Shown one piece after another: positions 24,377-32,414 of a stretch of DNA of 64,000 nt. Source of the DNA: S015-6 sp964479535 (GTDB lineage Bacteria; Desulfobacterota; DSWW01); contig CAYZMM010000002.1 of assembly GCA_964479535.1 (NCBI GenBank), positions 315,890 to 379,889 of the forward strand. Reading direction: 5' to 3'. Both the position numbers and the translations under genes were made by a program. The notes under the pieces were generated by a model. It saw only the letters and a program-made list of their open reading frames with translations. It made no database searches and was not told the origin of the DNA. The first letter of the stretch is position 1; each line of letters starts with the position of its first letter.

Positions 24377-25408
24377 CTAGAGACCTTCCTGCAGAAAGAG
24401 TTCCGTGTTCCCCGAGACCCAGTCGAAGAGCTTCTTCACGCCCTCCTCGGGAGAGGTGCGCGGCTCCCACCCGAAGTCCTGCTTGGCCCGGTCCACATTG
24501 CAGACGAAGACCGGCTGATCGCCGGGACGCCAATCGTCGTAGGTGTACGTGAGCTTCCGGTTCCCGTGAGCCTCGAGTGCTGCGATCAGGTCGTGGAGGC
24601 ACATCTTGTTGCGGGGGCCTCCCCCCAGGTTGTAGATCCTGCCCCTCGTTGTTTCGATCTCCCGGATGGCCATCTGGTACGCATCCACGAGATCTTCCAC
24701 GAAGAGCATGTCCCGTACCTGCTTGCCGTCGCCGTAAATCGTGATGGGCCGACCGAGTACGGCCTGGATCGTGAACCATGCGACCCAGCCCTGATCCTCG
24801 ACCCCGAACTGCCGGTAGCCGTAAATGCAGGACTGGCGGAAGGCGACCGTCCGCAGGCCGTAGATCCTCGCGTAGTCCCTTACGTACTGGTCGGCCGCGC
24901 CCTTGGAGCATCCATAGGGTGAGTGGAAGTCCAGGAGACGGTCTTCCGGTATGCCCTCCGGGAAGTCCCGGTAGCCGTACCTTCCGTCCTCCTCGACGAT
25001 CTTCACATCCTCCATGCCGCCGTAGACCTTGTTGGTCGAAGCGAAGACGAGGATCGGGTCTGCTTGGGACAAACGGATCGCCTCGAGCACGTTGAAGGTG
25101 CCGAGTGCATTGATCTCGAAATCCTCCCGGGGATCCGTCACCGAGGTGGTCACCGCGACCTGGGCCGCCATGTGATAGACCACGTCGATGTCGGGATGAT
25201 CCCGAAAGACCTCCTCCAGCCCTGCGGGCGTACGGATGTCCCCCTCGAAGAACCGGATCGCACCGAGGGACCGGAGCCACCGGAGGTTCGAATGGGTTCC
25301 CTTGCGGGACAGGTTGTCAAAAACCAGGACCTCGTCCTGCTGGTCGAGGAGCCGCTTTGCGATGTTGCACCCGATGAATCCTGCACCGCCGATGATCAAC
25401 GCCTTCAT
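24377..25408 (-). CDS. CDP-paratose 2-epimerase-like SDR
   Basis: This 343-residue extended short-chain dehydrogenase has GGAGFIGCN (NAD site), FDNLSRKGTHSNLRWL, T125 in FASTNKVYGG and the catalytic pair Y165/K169 in SPYGCSKGAADQYV. FRQSCIYGYRQFGVEDQG is characteristic of CDP-paratose 2-epimerase (tyvelose pathway). It would supply an epimerised deoxysugar nucleotide to the polysaccharide. None of the CDP-glucose-to-paratose genes is in the window, so the substrate may differ or be made elsewhere. It starts at an ATG after AAAGG and is the gene just downstream of the rhamnose 4-epimerase-like gene. Confidence 0.85.
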   Translation of the reverse strand: MKALIIGGAGFIGCNIAKRLLDQQDEVLVFDNLSRKGTHSNLRWLRSLGAIRFFEGDIRTPAGLEEVFRDHPDIDVVYHMAAQVAVTTSVTDPREDFEINALGTFNVLEAIRLSQADPILVFASTNKVYGGMEDVKIVEEDGRYGYRDFPEGIPEDRLLDFHSPYGCSKGAADQYVRDYARIYGLRTVAFRQSCIYGYRQFGVEDQGWVAWFTIQAVLGRPITIYGDGKQVRDMLFVEDLVDAYQMAIREIETTRGRIYNLGGGPRNKMCLHDLIAALEAHGNRKLTYTYDDWRPGDQPVFVCNVDRAKQDFGWEPRTSPEEGVKKLFDWVSGNTELFLQEGL

Positions 25409-25430
25409 GTGGAACCTTTCACAGAAACCC

Positions 25431-26543
25431 TCAGGCCAGCCCCTTCGCCTCCAGCTCCGCCTTCGCCTGTTCGAAGTGGTCGACCGCCTCCACGGTCTGG
25501 GACCAGCGGATCAATGCCTCCATTCCCTTTTCGAAATCGATCTTCGGAGAGAAGCCGAGGAGGTTCCGGATCTTGGAGTTGTCGGCGTAGCAGTGGCGCA
25601 CGTCTCCCTTGCGGAACTTCTCCGTCACATCCGGTTGAATCGACTTGCCGTATGCGTCGGCCAGGATCTCGGCCACGCCGCGGATCGTCAGGGCCCGGCC
25701 GGTGCCTACGTTGAAGATCCGGCCGTCCGCTGCGCTCCGCTCCATGGCAAGCAGATTCGCTTCCACAACGTCCTCGACGGAGACGAAATCGCGCGTCTGT
25801 AGACCGTCCTCGTAGACGACCGGAGGACGGTCGTTCTTGATGCGGCTCATGAAGATCGCGGCAACGCCGGTGTAGGGGTTCGACAGGGACTGCCGAGGAC
25901 CGTACACGTTGAAGTACCGGAGAGAGACCACCGGAATCCCGTAGGTCTTGCCGATGAGCAGGCACATCTCCTCCTGGTCCTTCTTGGTGATCGCGTAGAT
26001 GGAATTACAGTTCAGGACCGCCTCCTCCGGCGTGGGAATCGGAGAGACCGGGATCCCGCAGACCGGGCACCTGGGCGCCCAGTCACCTGCCGCCATCTGT
26101 TCTTCGGGACGGAGGGCAGGGCGGCAGGCCCCGCACTTCGGACATTCGTAGAGGCCTTCACCGTAACTGCTCATCGAGGCGGCCACGATCAGCTTCTTCA
26201 CCTCGTGCTCGTTGTTGACCAGGACGTCCAGCAGGGTCGCGGTGCCTCCCGTGTTTGCGGTCACGTACTGGGCGATCTGATACTGCGACTGGCCCACGCC
26301 CACGGCGCTCGCCTTGTGAAAGATGACGTCCGCCCTTTCAACGACCGGCTGGAGGGCCTCTGGGTCCCGCACGTCTCCCCGAACGAACTCGGCCCGGGGA
26401 TTCAGGTAGGGAGGGGGGCGGCCGTCCGGATGGACCTGGGGGTCCAGGTTGTCGAAGACCGTCACCTCGTGATTCCTGTCGACCAGGGCATCCACCAAAT
26501 GAGAACCGATGAACCCGGCTCCCCCTGTCACCAGAATCCTCAT
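25431..26543 (-). CDS. dTDP-L-rhamnose 4-epimerase-like SDR with zinc-ribbon insert
   Basis: This 370-residue extended SDR has TGGAGFIGSH, the S-x-Y-x3-K centre (Y183, K187) in NSIYAITKKDQ and RYFNVYGPRQSLSNPYTG. Between the Rossmann core and the catalytic tyrosine lies an insert with Cys134, Cys137, Cys140 and a second pair Cys159, Cys162 (ECPKCGAC and RCPVCG). This metal-ribbon insert is known from the dTDP-L-rhamnose 4-epimerase branch. The enzyme would convert dTDP-L-rhamnose to its 4-epimer for the glycan. Start ATG is behind GAGGGAGG. The gene lies directly upstream of the CDP-paratose-type epimerase. Confidence 0.85.
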   Translation of the reverse strand: MRILVTGGAGFIGSHLVDALVDRNHEVTVFDNLDPQVHPDGRPPPYLNPRAEFVRGDVRDPEALQPVVERADVIFHKASAVGVGQSQYQIAQYVTANTGGTATLLDVLVNNEHEVKKLIVAASMSSYGEGLYECPKCGACRPALRPEEQMAAGDWAPRCPVCGIPVSPIPTPEEAVLNCNSIYAITKKDQEEMCLLIGKTYGIPVVSLRYFNVYGPRQSLSNPYTGVAAIFMSRIKNDRPPVVYEDGLQTRDFVSVEDVVEANLLAMERSAADGRIFNVGTGRALTIRGVAEILADAYGKSIQPDVTEKFRKGDVRHCYADNSKIRNLLGFSPKIDFEKGMEALIRWSQTVEAVDHFEQAKAELEAKGLA

Positions 26544-26588
26544 CGTGCCTCCCTCACGAATCGACGCTGAGCACCTGCGCGCATCTTC

Positions 26589-27767
26589 TCAGAGGAACTC
26601 TTCATAGCAAGCTTCGAGCCTCTCCGAGAGTTTCTGCCACGAATACTTCTCTTCCGCAAGCCGACGTGCGTTGCGTCCGTACGCCTCGGCCCTCTCCGGG
26701 TCGGCGAGGAGCTCGGAGATCGCACCGGCAAAGGCCTCGGGGCTGTCGCCCGCGAGCAGACCGATCGGATCGTCTTCGGTGAATACGGTGCGCAGGTCGC
26801 CCACCGGCTGTGTGACGATCGGGCGGCCTGCCGCCATGTAGTCGCCCAGCTTGATCGGTCCACGACCGATGTTGCAGATCTTGTTCGTGAAGGGGAGAAG
26901 CAGAACATCGGCGCACGCCAGGTATCGGGGCAGCTGGTCGAAGGGGACGATGCCCGCTTCGCGTATGCCCCTCCTGATGTTGTTCTCCCTGCACAGTTGC
27001 CGGGTGATCGGGTACTTCTGCCCCACCAGCAGGAGGGTCGCCTCGGGGAAGCGTTCCTGGACGAGCGGGAAGGCTCGAATCATGCACTCCACGTCGTAGT
27101 TGATGAAGCCGATGTAGCCGATCACCTTCCCGTCTTCGGGCAGGCCCAGCTCCCTTCGCATCTCTCCCTTCGGCAGGGGGCGAATCGTCTCTACATCGGA
27201 GCCGGAGGGGATGTAGCGCACCCGTCTGCGGTCGAGCCCCAGGGCGACGGCCCTGTCCTGAAGGGCCCTGCTCGTCACGGTGACCGCGTCCGCATGGAGG
27301 CGGAAGCCCTCTTCCAGGTAGGTCTCCACCGGCCCCATGGTCCATCGAAGCAGCCTGCCCCTTTCCTGGACGATCCCGCCGCGGCCCCACCAGTCCGCCC
27401 AGTCCGACAGGAACGGCCTGTGGCGGGCCTTCTTCATCGCCAGGGCGGGGAAGACCACGGCCGGCCTGCAGTCGAAGCCGTGGACCAGATCGAAGCCGTT
27501 CTTCCGGACCGTGTAGGTGAGCCGCCGAAGCGTGTCGTACGGATCCCACCCGCTCCGTCCGATGCCGGTCATCCAATCCGGCGATTCCAGGATCTGCACG
27601 CCCTGGAGGGTGCTCCTGCCGAAACGGAGTCGGTTCCCCTCGGAAATCGTCACCAGGGTGACGTGGTGGCCCATGCGGACGAGGCATTTGGCAAAGTGGA
27701 AGGCCCGGAAGAAGGTCCCCCGCCACTTCACGTTGTGATTCAGCATCAGGATCTTCATCCGGCTCAT
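26589..27767 (-). CDS. Family 4 glycosyltransferase
   Basis: This 392-residue GT-B enzyme has an N-terminal KILMLNHNVKWRGTFFRAF sugar-donor-like start, VHGFDCRPA, IPSGSDVETIRP in the linker and the C-terminal EX7E region (LGDYMAAGRPIVTQPVGDL). It is a retaining transferase of the GT4 type; donor and acceptor are unknown. The ATG at 27767 overlaps the TGA of the radical SAM gene as ATGA, so translation is coupled and the two probably act in the same step or unit. In-frame GTG at 27773 and ATG at 27758 are alternatives. Confidence 0.88.
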   Translation of the reverse strand: MSRMKILMLNHNVKWRGTFFRAFHFAKCLVRMGHHVTLVTISEGNRLRFGRSTLQGVQILESPDWMTGIGRSGWDPYDTLRRLTYTVRKNGFDLVHGFDCRPAVVFPALAMKKARHRPFLSDWADWWGRGGIVQERGRLLRWTMGPVETYLEEGFRLHADAVTVTSRALQDRAVALGLDRRRVRYIPSGSDVETIRPLPKGEMRRELGLPEDGKVIGYIGFINYDVECMIRAFPLVQERFPEATLLLVGQKYPITRQLCRENNIRRGIREAGIVPFDQLPRYLACADVLLLPFTNKICNIGRGPIKLGDYMAAGRPIVTQPVGDLRTVFTEDDPIGLLAGDSPEAFAGAISELLADPERAEAYGRNARRLAEEKYSWQKLSERLEACYEEFL

Positions 27768-29275
27768 CCCCACACGATCTCACGTATCCGCCTGAGTCTG
27801 CCTCTGAGACCGGACATGCCCTGGCCCCTTGCAAGCCGGTAGAGGTAACGGGCCTGGCGGACGATCCACCTCGGGTCCCGGATCTTGGCGGAGAGCCATC
27901 GCGCCGGTGCTCGTTCGCAGACGGTCTGTATCTCCTCCAGGGAGAGATGGGGAAAGGCGACAACCGCGCTCCGGGAGCCGTCGTAGTCCTCCCAGTTCCG
28001 GCTCTTCAGACGGCCCTGCTCTGCCATCTCTTCGAAGTACCGGGTGCCGGGGAAGGGGGCCGTAATCGAGAACTGAACGGAGTCCACATCGAGATCCTCG
28101 ACGAAAGCGAGATTCGTCTCCATGGTCTCCCGGTTCTCTTCCCAGAGGCCGAAGGTGATCGTTGCGTGGGTCTTGATGTTCCTCCGGCTGCACCATCGGG
28201 CGACCTGCCGGACGCGATCCAGGTCGACCGGCTTGCCCAGCCGCTCCAGGATCTGCGGGGCCGCGCTTTCCACGCCGAACTTCATGCCCACGCACCCTGC
28301 GTCCGCCATGGCATCGATGACTTCCTGGTCCGGCACCACTGCGTCTCCCATACAGGACCAGGGAACCCGGAGTCCTCGGCTCCGGATTTCCCGGCAAAGG
28401 CCCAGCACGTGTTTCTTGCTGATGGTGAAGTCGTCGTCGTCGAAATAGATCTCCTTCGCCCCGAAGCGCTCGACCGCCTCCTGCATCTCGTCCACCACGC
28501 GCCCGGGCGAGAAGGTGCGGTATTTGCCGTCCTGATACATCACCTGGACCCAGAGACAAAAATCGCACCGGAAGGGGCATCCGCGGCTCGCGTGCATCTG
28601 CACGGCCGGTCGGTGCTGGCAGAAGCCGTCCCAGTACACGTGAGGGTCCGGCCGGGTCGGTGCAGGAAACAGGTGGCGGGCCGGGAAGGGCAGTTGGTCG
28701 AGAGGATCGATGGGCTGGTATTCGGGCTGGAGAACGATCTCTCCGTTCCGTCTCCAGGCCATACCGGGCAGGCCGTCCGGCTCCTGCCCCCCTGCCTTCC
28801 TCGCGACGAGCCGGTGGAGCGTGTTCTCGTATTCGTACAGGAGGACGTAGTCGATGGAGGCCTCCTCCTGAAGGACATCCTTCGGGAAGGTGGTTGCGTG
28901 GGGGCCGCAGAGGGCGATCTCGGCGCCGGGCGCGACCTCCTTGATCTGTCTTGCGAGGCGCAGGTCCCTCCGGTGGGTCGGCGTGGTCGTTTCGTACACC
29001 ACCAGGTCGGGACGCTCGTCCCGGACGAAGGAGAGAAGCGACTCCTCGGGCAGGTTCTCGGCGACGGCGTCCCTGACCGTGACGGGAAGGGACGCCCGTT
29101 CCAGGATGGCCGCGGCATAGGCCAGGTAGAAGGGAAAGGGGATGTATCGCCCCATCTCTCCCTTCGGCTTCGTGTAGCTGGCCGGCCAGCGGCTTCCGGA
29201 TCGGACGAAGTAGCGCTCCCGCTTCCGATCGAACGGTTCCGTGAAAAGGGGGTTGAGCAGGCAGGTCTTCAACAT
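27764..29275 (-). CDS. Cobalamin-binding radical SAM protein
   Basis: This 503-residue protein has an N-terminal B12-binding-like domain (about 60-150) and a radical SAM domain with the CxxxCxxC cluster motif RGCPFRCDFC (C233, C237, C240). A YFDDDDFTI strand and FGVESAAPQILERLGKP follow, both typical of this class. Members use a 5'-deoxyadenosyl radical, some for methylation or rearrangement of sugars and lipids. The target cannot be told. It lies between two glycosyltransferases with overlapping ends, so a glycan-modifying role is the natural guess. Confidence 0.88.
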   Translation of the reverse strand: MLKTCLLNPLFTEPFDRKRERYFVRSGSRWPASYTKPKGEMGRYIPFPFYLAYAAAILERASLPVTVRDAVAENLPEESLLSFVRDERPDLVVYETTTPTHRRDLRLARQIKEVAPGAEIALCGPHATTFPKDVLQEEASIDYVLLYEYENTLHRLVARKAGGQEPDGLPGMAWRRNGEIVLQPEYQPIDPLDQLPFPARHLFPAPTRPDPHVYWDGFCQHRPAVQMHASRGCPFRCDFCLWVQVMYQDGKYRTFSPGRVVDEMQEAVERFGAKEIYFDDDDFTISKKHVLGLCREIRSRGLRVPWSCMGDAVVPDQEVIDAMADAGCVGMKFGVESAAPQILERLGKPVDLDRVRQVARWCSRRNIKTHATITFGLWEENRETMETNLAFVEDLDVDSVQFSITAPFPGTRYFEEMAEQGRLKSRNWEDYDGSRSAVVAFPHLSLEEIQTVCERAPARWLSAKIRDPRWIVRQARYLYRLARGQGMSGLRGRLRRIREIVWG

Positions 29276-30426
29276 GGCTCTCTTCCGTTGGATCGTCCCA
29301 GGACGCGTTCATAGACGTCCAGGGTCTTTCGGGCGGTCTCCTGCCAGGAAAACCGGCCCAGGTTCTTCAGCCCCTCTTCCTGGAGGCGCCTGCGGAGTTC
29401 CGGGTCGTCGAGGATCTTCCCGATGGCGGACGCGATCCCCTGCACATCATCCGGGTCTGCGAAGAGGCCCGCCCTCCCCACGACTTCCGGCAGCGAGCCG
29501 TGGGAGGAAGCAATGACGGGCAGGCGGTGCTGCATCGCCTCAAGGGGTGGAAAGCCGAAGCCCTCGTAGCGGGAGACGTAGAGAAGGGCGGTCGCCCTCC
29601 GGTACAGGACGGGCAGGTCCTCCTGGCCCACGTAACCGATCCTGTGAATCCGGTCCTTGATCCGGAGGGTCTCGGCCAGATGGACCCAGTCCTGCTCGAA
29701 GCGGCTTTCCCGTCCGGCCAGGACCAGGTACAGGTCCTCTCTTCCGGGCTGCCTCAGGGCTTCTGCGAATCCTCGGAGCATGTTGCCCAGATTCTTGTGG
29801 GGAAGGGTGGCCCCCACGTACAGGAGAAACCGGTCGGGCAACGCGAATCGCCCGCTCTCCTCTCGACCGGCCGGTGCACCCAGCCGGTGAAACCGGTCAT
29901 CCAGCGCCTCGTGGATCACATGGACCTTTTCGGCGGCCATGGGAAAGCAGTCCCGGATCTCCCCCCCGGTGGCCTTCGAAACGGCCAGGATCGCCTCGGC
30001 CCTCGACAGGGCGTACCGGTATGCCAGAGGGTAGAACAGGCGATAGCCCACCCGCAGGGGCAGGGGTCTCCGATCTCCGATGGAGGGGACACGAAGGGGC
30101 TGCAGGTCATGGACCGTAACGAGAAAGGGCGTGCCCGGGAACAGGGGCGATATCGGGAAATGGGCGTGCCACAGGTCCAGACCGAGCCTTCGGACCCTCG
30201 TAGACATGGCCAGGAGGGACGAGAGCGTGATCGGCGCATACGGAACGCGTACATAGGTGGCGTTCTCCCCGGCCGGCAGGCTGCCGGTGTAGTCGTGCCG
30301 GATGACCACCGAATAGGCGTTTTCCCTGTCCGCCTCGAGGAGATGGGCGATCAGGTTGTAGCTGTAGCGTCCAACCCCGGTGTTCTCGTCTTCCAGGTAT
30401 CTCGCGTCGAGTCCGATGCGTGCCAT
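29269..30426 (-). CDS. Family 4 glycosyltransferase
   Basis: This 385-residue GT-B enzyme begins IGLDARYLEDENTGVGRYSYN and shows the GT4 pattern: a donor-domain loop (YVGATLPHKNLGNMLRGF) and the C-terminal EGFGFPPLEAMQHRLPVIAS block, which carries the E-x7-E nucleotide-sugar motif. It resembles mannosyltransferases that build repeat units; sugar specificity is not readable. It ends within the first bases of the radical SAM gene (7-base overlap), so the two are translationally linked. The N-terminal Asp-rich loop fits GT4 donors. Confidence 0.9.
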   Translation of the reverse strand: MARIGLDARYLEDENTGVGRYSYNLIAHLLEADRENAYSVVIRHDYTGSLPAGENATYVRVPYAPITLSSLLAMSTRVRRLGLDLWHAHFPISPLFPGTPFLVTVHDLQPLRVPSIGDRRPLPLRVGYRLFYPLAYRYALSRAEAILAVSKATGGEIRDCFPMAAEKVHVIHEALDDRFHRLGAPAGREESGRFALPDRFLLYVGATLPHKNLGNMLRGFAEALRQPGREDLYLVLAGRESRFEQDWVHLAETLRIKDRIHRIGYVGQEDLPVLYRRATALLYVSRYEGFGFPPLEAMQHRLPVIASSHGSLPEVVGRAGLFADPDDVQGIASAIGKILDDPELRRRLQEEGLKNLGRFSWQETARKTLDVYERVLGRSNGREPC

Positions 30427-30474
30427 TCGATGTCCGACGGCCTCCTAACGCGGCGTAGGCCCAGGATGAAGACT

Positions 30475-31425
30475 TCAGAAGAAGTACTTGCACTCGATCA
30501 GGGTCTCAGGGGTGATGATACATCTCTCCAGGTCCTCTTTCGTGGAGATCACCGTGTCTGAGAAGATCATGGATTCCCGGATGCGAATCGGTGCCTGAAT
30601 GGTGACGCGATTCCCGAGGACGGCCTGCTCCAGCTGTACCTCCGGATGGAGGAAGCACCCCTCGCCTACGAGGGATTCCTTGCCCCGGTGCTTCAGCTCC
30701 TCCAGGCTGCAGAGAAGCAGATCGTGAGGAAAGGAGACATTCATGTCCTTGTGGACGATCTTCGACACCACCACGGGAAAACCGTCGTCCACGAGGATCT
30801 GGATCGCGTCGGTGATCTCGTACTCGTCGCGCATGGCGGTCCGGGGCGTCCGGCGGATGGCGTCGAAGATGTGGAGGTCGAAGAGGTACAGACCGCAGCC
30901 CTTCAGGGGGTTGGTCACGTATCGGGGCTTTTCGATCACCCGCTTCACGTAACCGTCCTCGTTCAGCAGGACGGCGAAGTTCCGCTTGATCGCCTCCGGG
31001 TCCTCTTCTTCCTTTACGGCAAGCACGGCGCTCGCCTTCTTTTCCACCAGCATGTCGATCATCACGGAGAGGTCTTCGGTGATGAAGAAGATGTCTCCGA
31101 GAAAAAGCAGAAAGGGGGAGGTGATGTAGGGCTCGAGCCGCCCCATGGCGTGGGCGATCCCGAGGGTCTCTTCCTGCTCTACGTACCGGATCTTCACACC
31201 CAGGGCTTCCCCGTCCCCGAAGTGCCTCGCGATCGCGTAGCCGAGATGGCCGATCACCATGATGATTTCCGTGATCCCGGCCCGTTTCATGTATTCGATC
31301 TGGTACTCCAGTATGGGACGGTTGCATATGGGCAGCAAGGGCTTTGGGAAACGCTGACTGAACGGGGCCATCCTCGTGCCCTTGCCCGCGGCAAGGATCA
31401 CCCCCACCAGGTTTTCTCTTGTCAT
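30475..31425 (-). CDS. Sugar-phosphate nucleotidyltransferase
   Basis: This 316-residue enzyme has the pyrophosphorylase signature ILAAGKGTRMAPFSQRFPKP near its start, then ICNRPILEYQIEYM, FLFLGDIFFI and an acid-rich VLAVKEEED stretch. The C-terminal part (about 230-310) shows hexad-like repeats (VTIQAPIRIRESMIFSDTVI) of a left-handed helix. It would make an NDP-sugar from a sugar 1-phosphate, feeding the transferases around it. The ATG at 31425 is preferred because GAGGGAG lies 8 bases ahead. It is upstream of the GT4 gene with a 48-base gap. Confidence 0.9.
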   Translation of the reverse strand: MTRENLVGVILAAGKGTRMAPFSQRFPKPLLPICNRPILEYQIEYMKRAGITEIIMVIGHLGYAIARHFGDGEALGVKIRYVEQEETLGIAHAMGRLEPYITSPFLLFLGDIFFITEDLSVMIDMLVEKKASAVLAVKEEEDPEAIKRNFAVLLNEDGYVKRVIEKPRYVTNPLKGCGLYLFDLHIFDAIRRTPRTAMRDEYEITDAIQILVDDGFPVVVSKIVHKDMNVSFPHDLLLCSLEELKHRGKESLVGEGCFLHPEVQLEQAVLGNRVTIQAPIRIRESMIFSDTVISTKEDLERCIITPETLIECKYFF

Positions 31426-31587
31426 CACAGGACTCCCTCTCACAGAGGCCCGGGTTGTTCGCCCCCTTGCCTGCTTCATCCATCGGACGTTTTTCGGTTT
31501 CCCTTGAACGACAGCGACCTATAACCGTCTGCCCTGGCAGGAGAAATCCCGCCGCTGCCGATGCACAGACGCCGACGGAAGTGCGGG

Positions 31588-32325
31588 TCAGGCGGGGGGC
31601 CGATTCGTAGAACGCTCGAGTTTCTTGCGGATGATGGTCTGAAGCATCTTGAGGGCCGTTTTCGCCAGATGGTAGTAACTTACCGAATGCTTGCTCTCCC
31701 CTCCCTCACGCTGATAGTACTTCACCGGAATCTCGACGATCTTGACCTTCTGACGGAGCCCCTCCGCCATCATCTCCGGAGAGAAATCGGGCCCCGCGGC
31801 TCGGAGGCCGGGTCGGATCTTCCGGTGCGTCTCTTTCCACAAGGCCCGGTAGGTGCATCCCACGTCCGTGAAGCGGGTCTCATTCGTGAAAAACCACATC
31901 ATCTGGAGGATCTTGGCCCACAGCACGTTCGCCATGCGGATGATGAAGGTCATCCTGGCGCCCTGGTCCACCATCTGTTTGGTGGTGCGGGTCCCGATCA
32001 CCATTCCCGCGTCCTCGATGTAGGCCAGAAACTTCTTCACGTCCGAAGACCGGAAGGACCCGTCCGCTTCGGACAGGATCATGATCTCGCCCTCGGCCTG
32101 GTCCATGCCCGCGCGGAGGGCATTCCCATAACCTTGTTTTGTTTCTTTGATGACCCGGGCGCCCTCCCGTTGGGCGATCTCGGCCGTGCGGTCTCTGGAA
32201 TTGTTGTCTACGACCAGGATCTCGTCCAGGGACTCCTCCGTCCGAAAATCCTGGATCACGGACGCGATCGTTTCTTCCTCGTTGTAGGCCGGGATGATCA
32301 GGCTGACCTTGAATTCCTTGTACAT
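31588..32325 (-). CDS. Family 2 glycosyltransferase
   Basis: This 245-residue GT-A enzyme begins with KVSLIIPAYNEEETIASVI and carries LVVDNNSRDRT, ILSEADGSFRSSD and a C-terminal RKKLERSTNRPPA tail. The middle contains VDQGARMTF and an FTNETRFTDVGCTYRALWKE region with an acceptor-type loop. The ATG at 32325 puts the conserved motif at the start; an upstream GTG at 32370 is the alternative. It is likely a polymer-building or lipid-carrier transferase. It has no C-terminal membrane helices, unlike the one at 21550. Confidence 0.85.
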   Translation of the reverse strand: MYKEFKVSLIIPAYNEEETIASVIQDFRTEESLDEILVVDNNSRDRTAEIAQREGARVIKETKQGYGNALRAGMDQAEGEIMILSEADGSFRSSDVKKFLAYIEDAGMVIGTRTTKQMVDQGARMTFIIRMANVLWAKILQMMWFFTNETRFTDVGCTYRALWKETHRKIRPGLRAAGPDFSPEMMAEGLRQKVKIVEIPVKYYQREGGESKHSVSYYHLAKTALKMLQTIIRKKLERSTNRPPA

Positions 32326-32414
32326 GAGGACGAGCGCTCCTTGGGGCTTCTTCCGGCGGAAAAGGCTCACTCCCGGTTCGAACGACAGGCGAATAATATA
32401 ACACAGACTCGATG

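Noticed and set aside
27764..29275. Radical SAM gene as the AmmeMemoRadiSam partner of the Memo-AMMECR1 fusion
   Set aside because: It carries a cobalamin-binding-type N-terminal region, lies between glycosyltransferases 3.6 kb away, and does not have the layout of that partner family.
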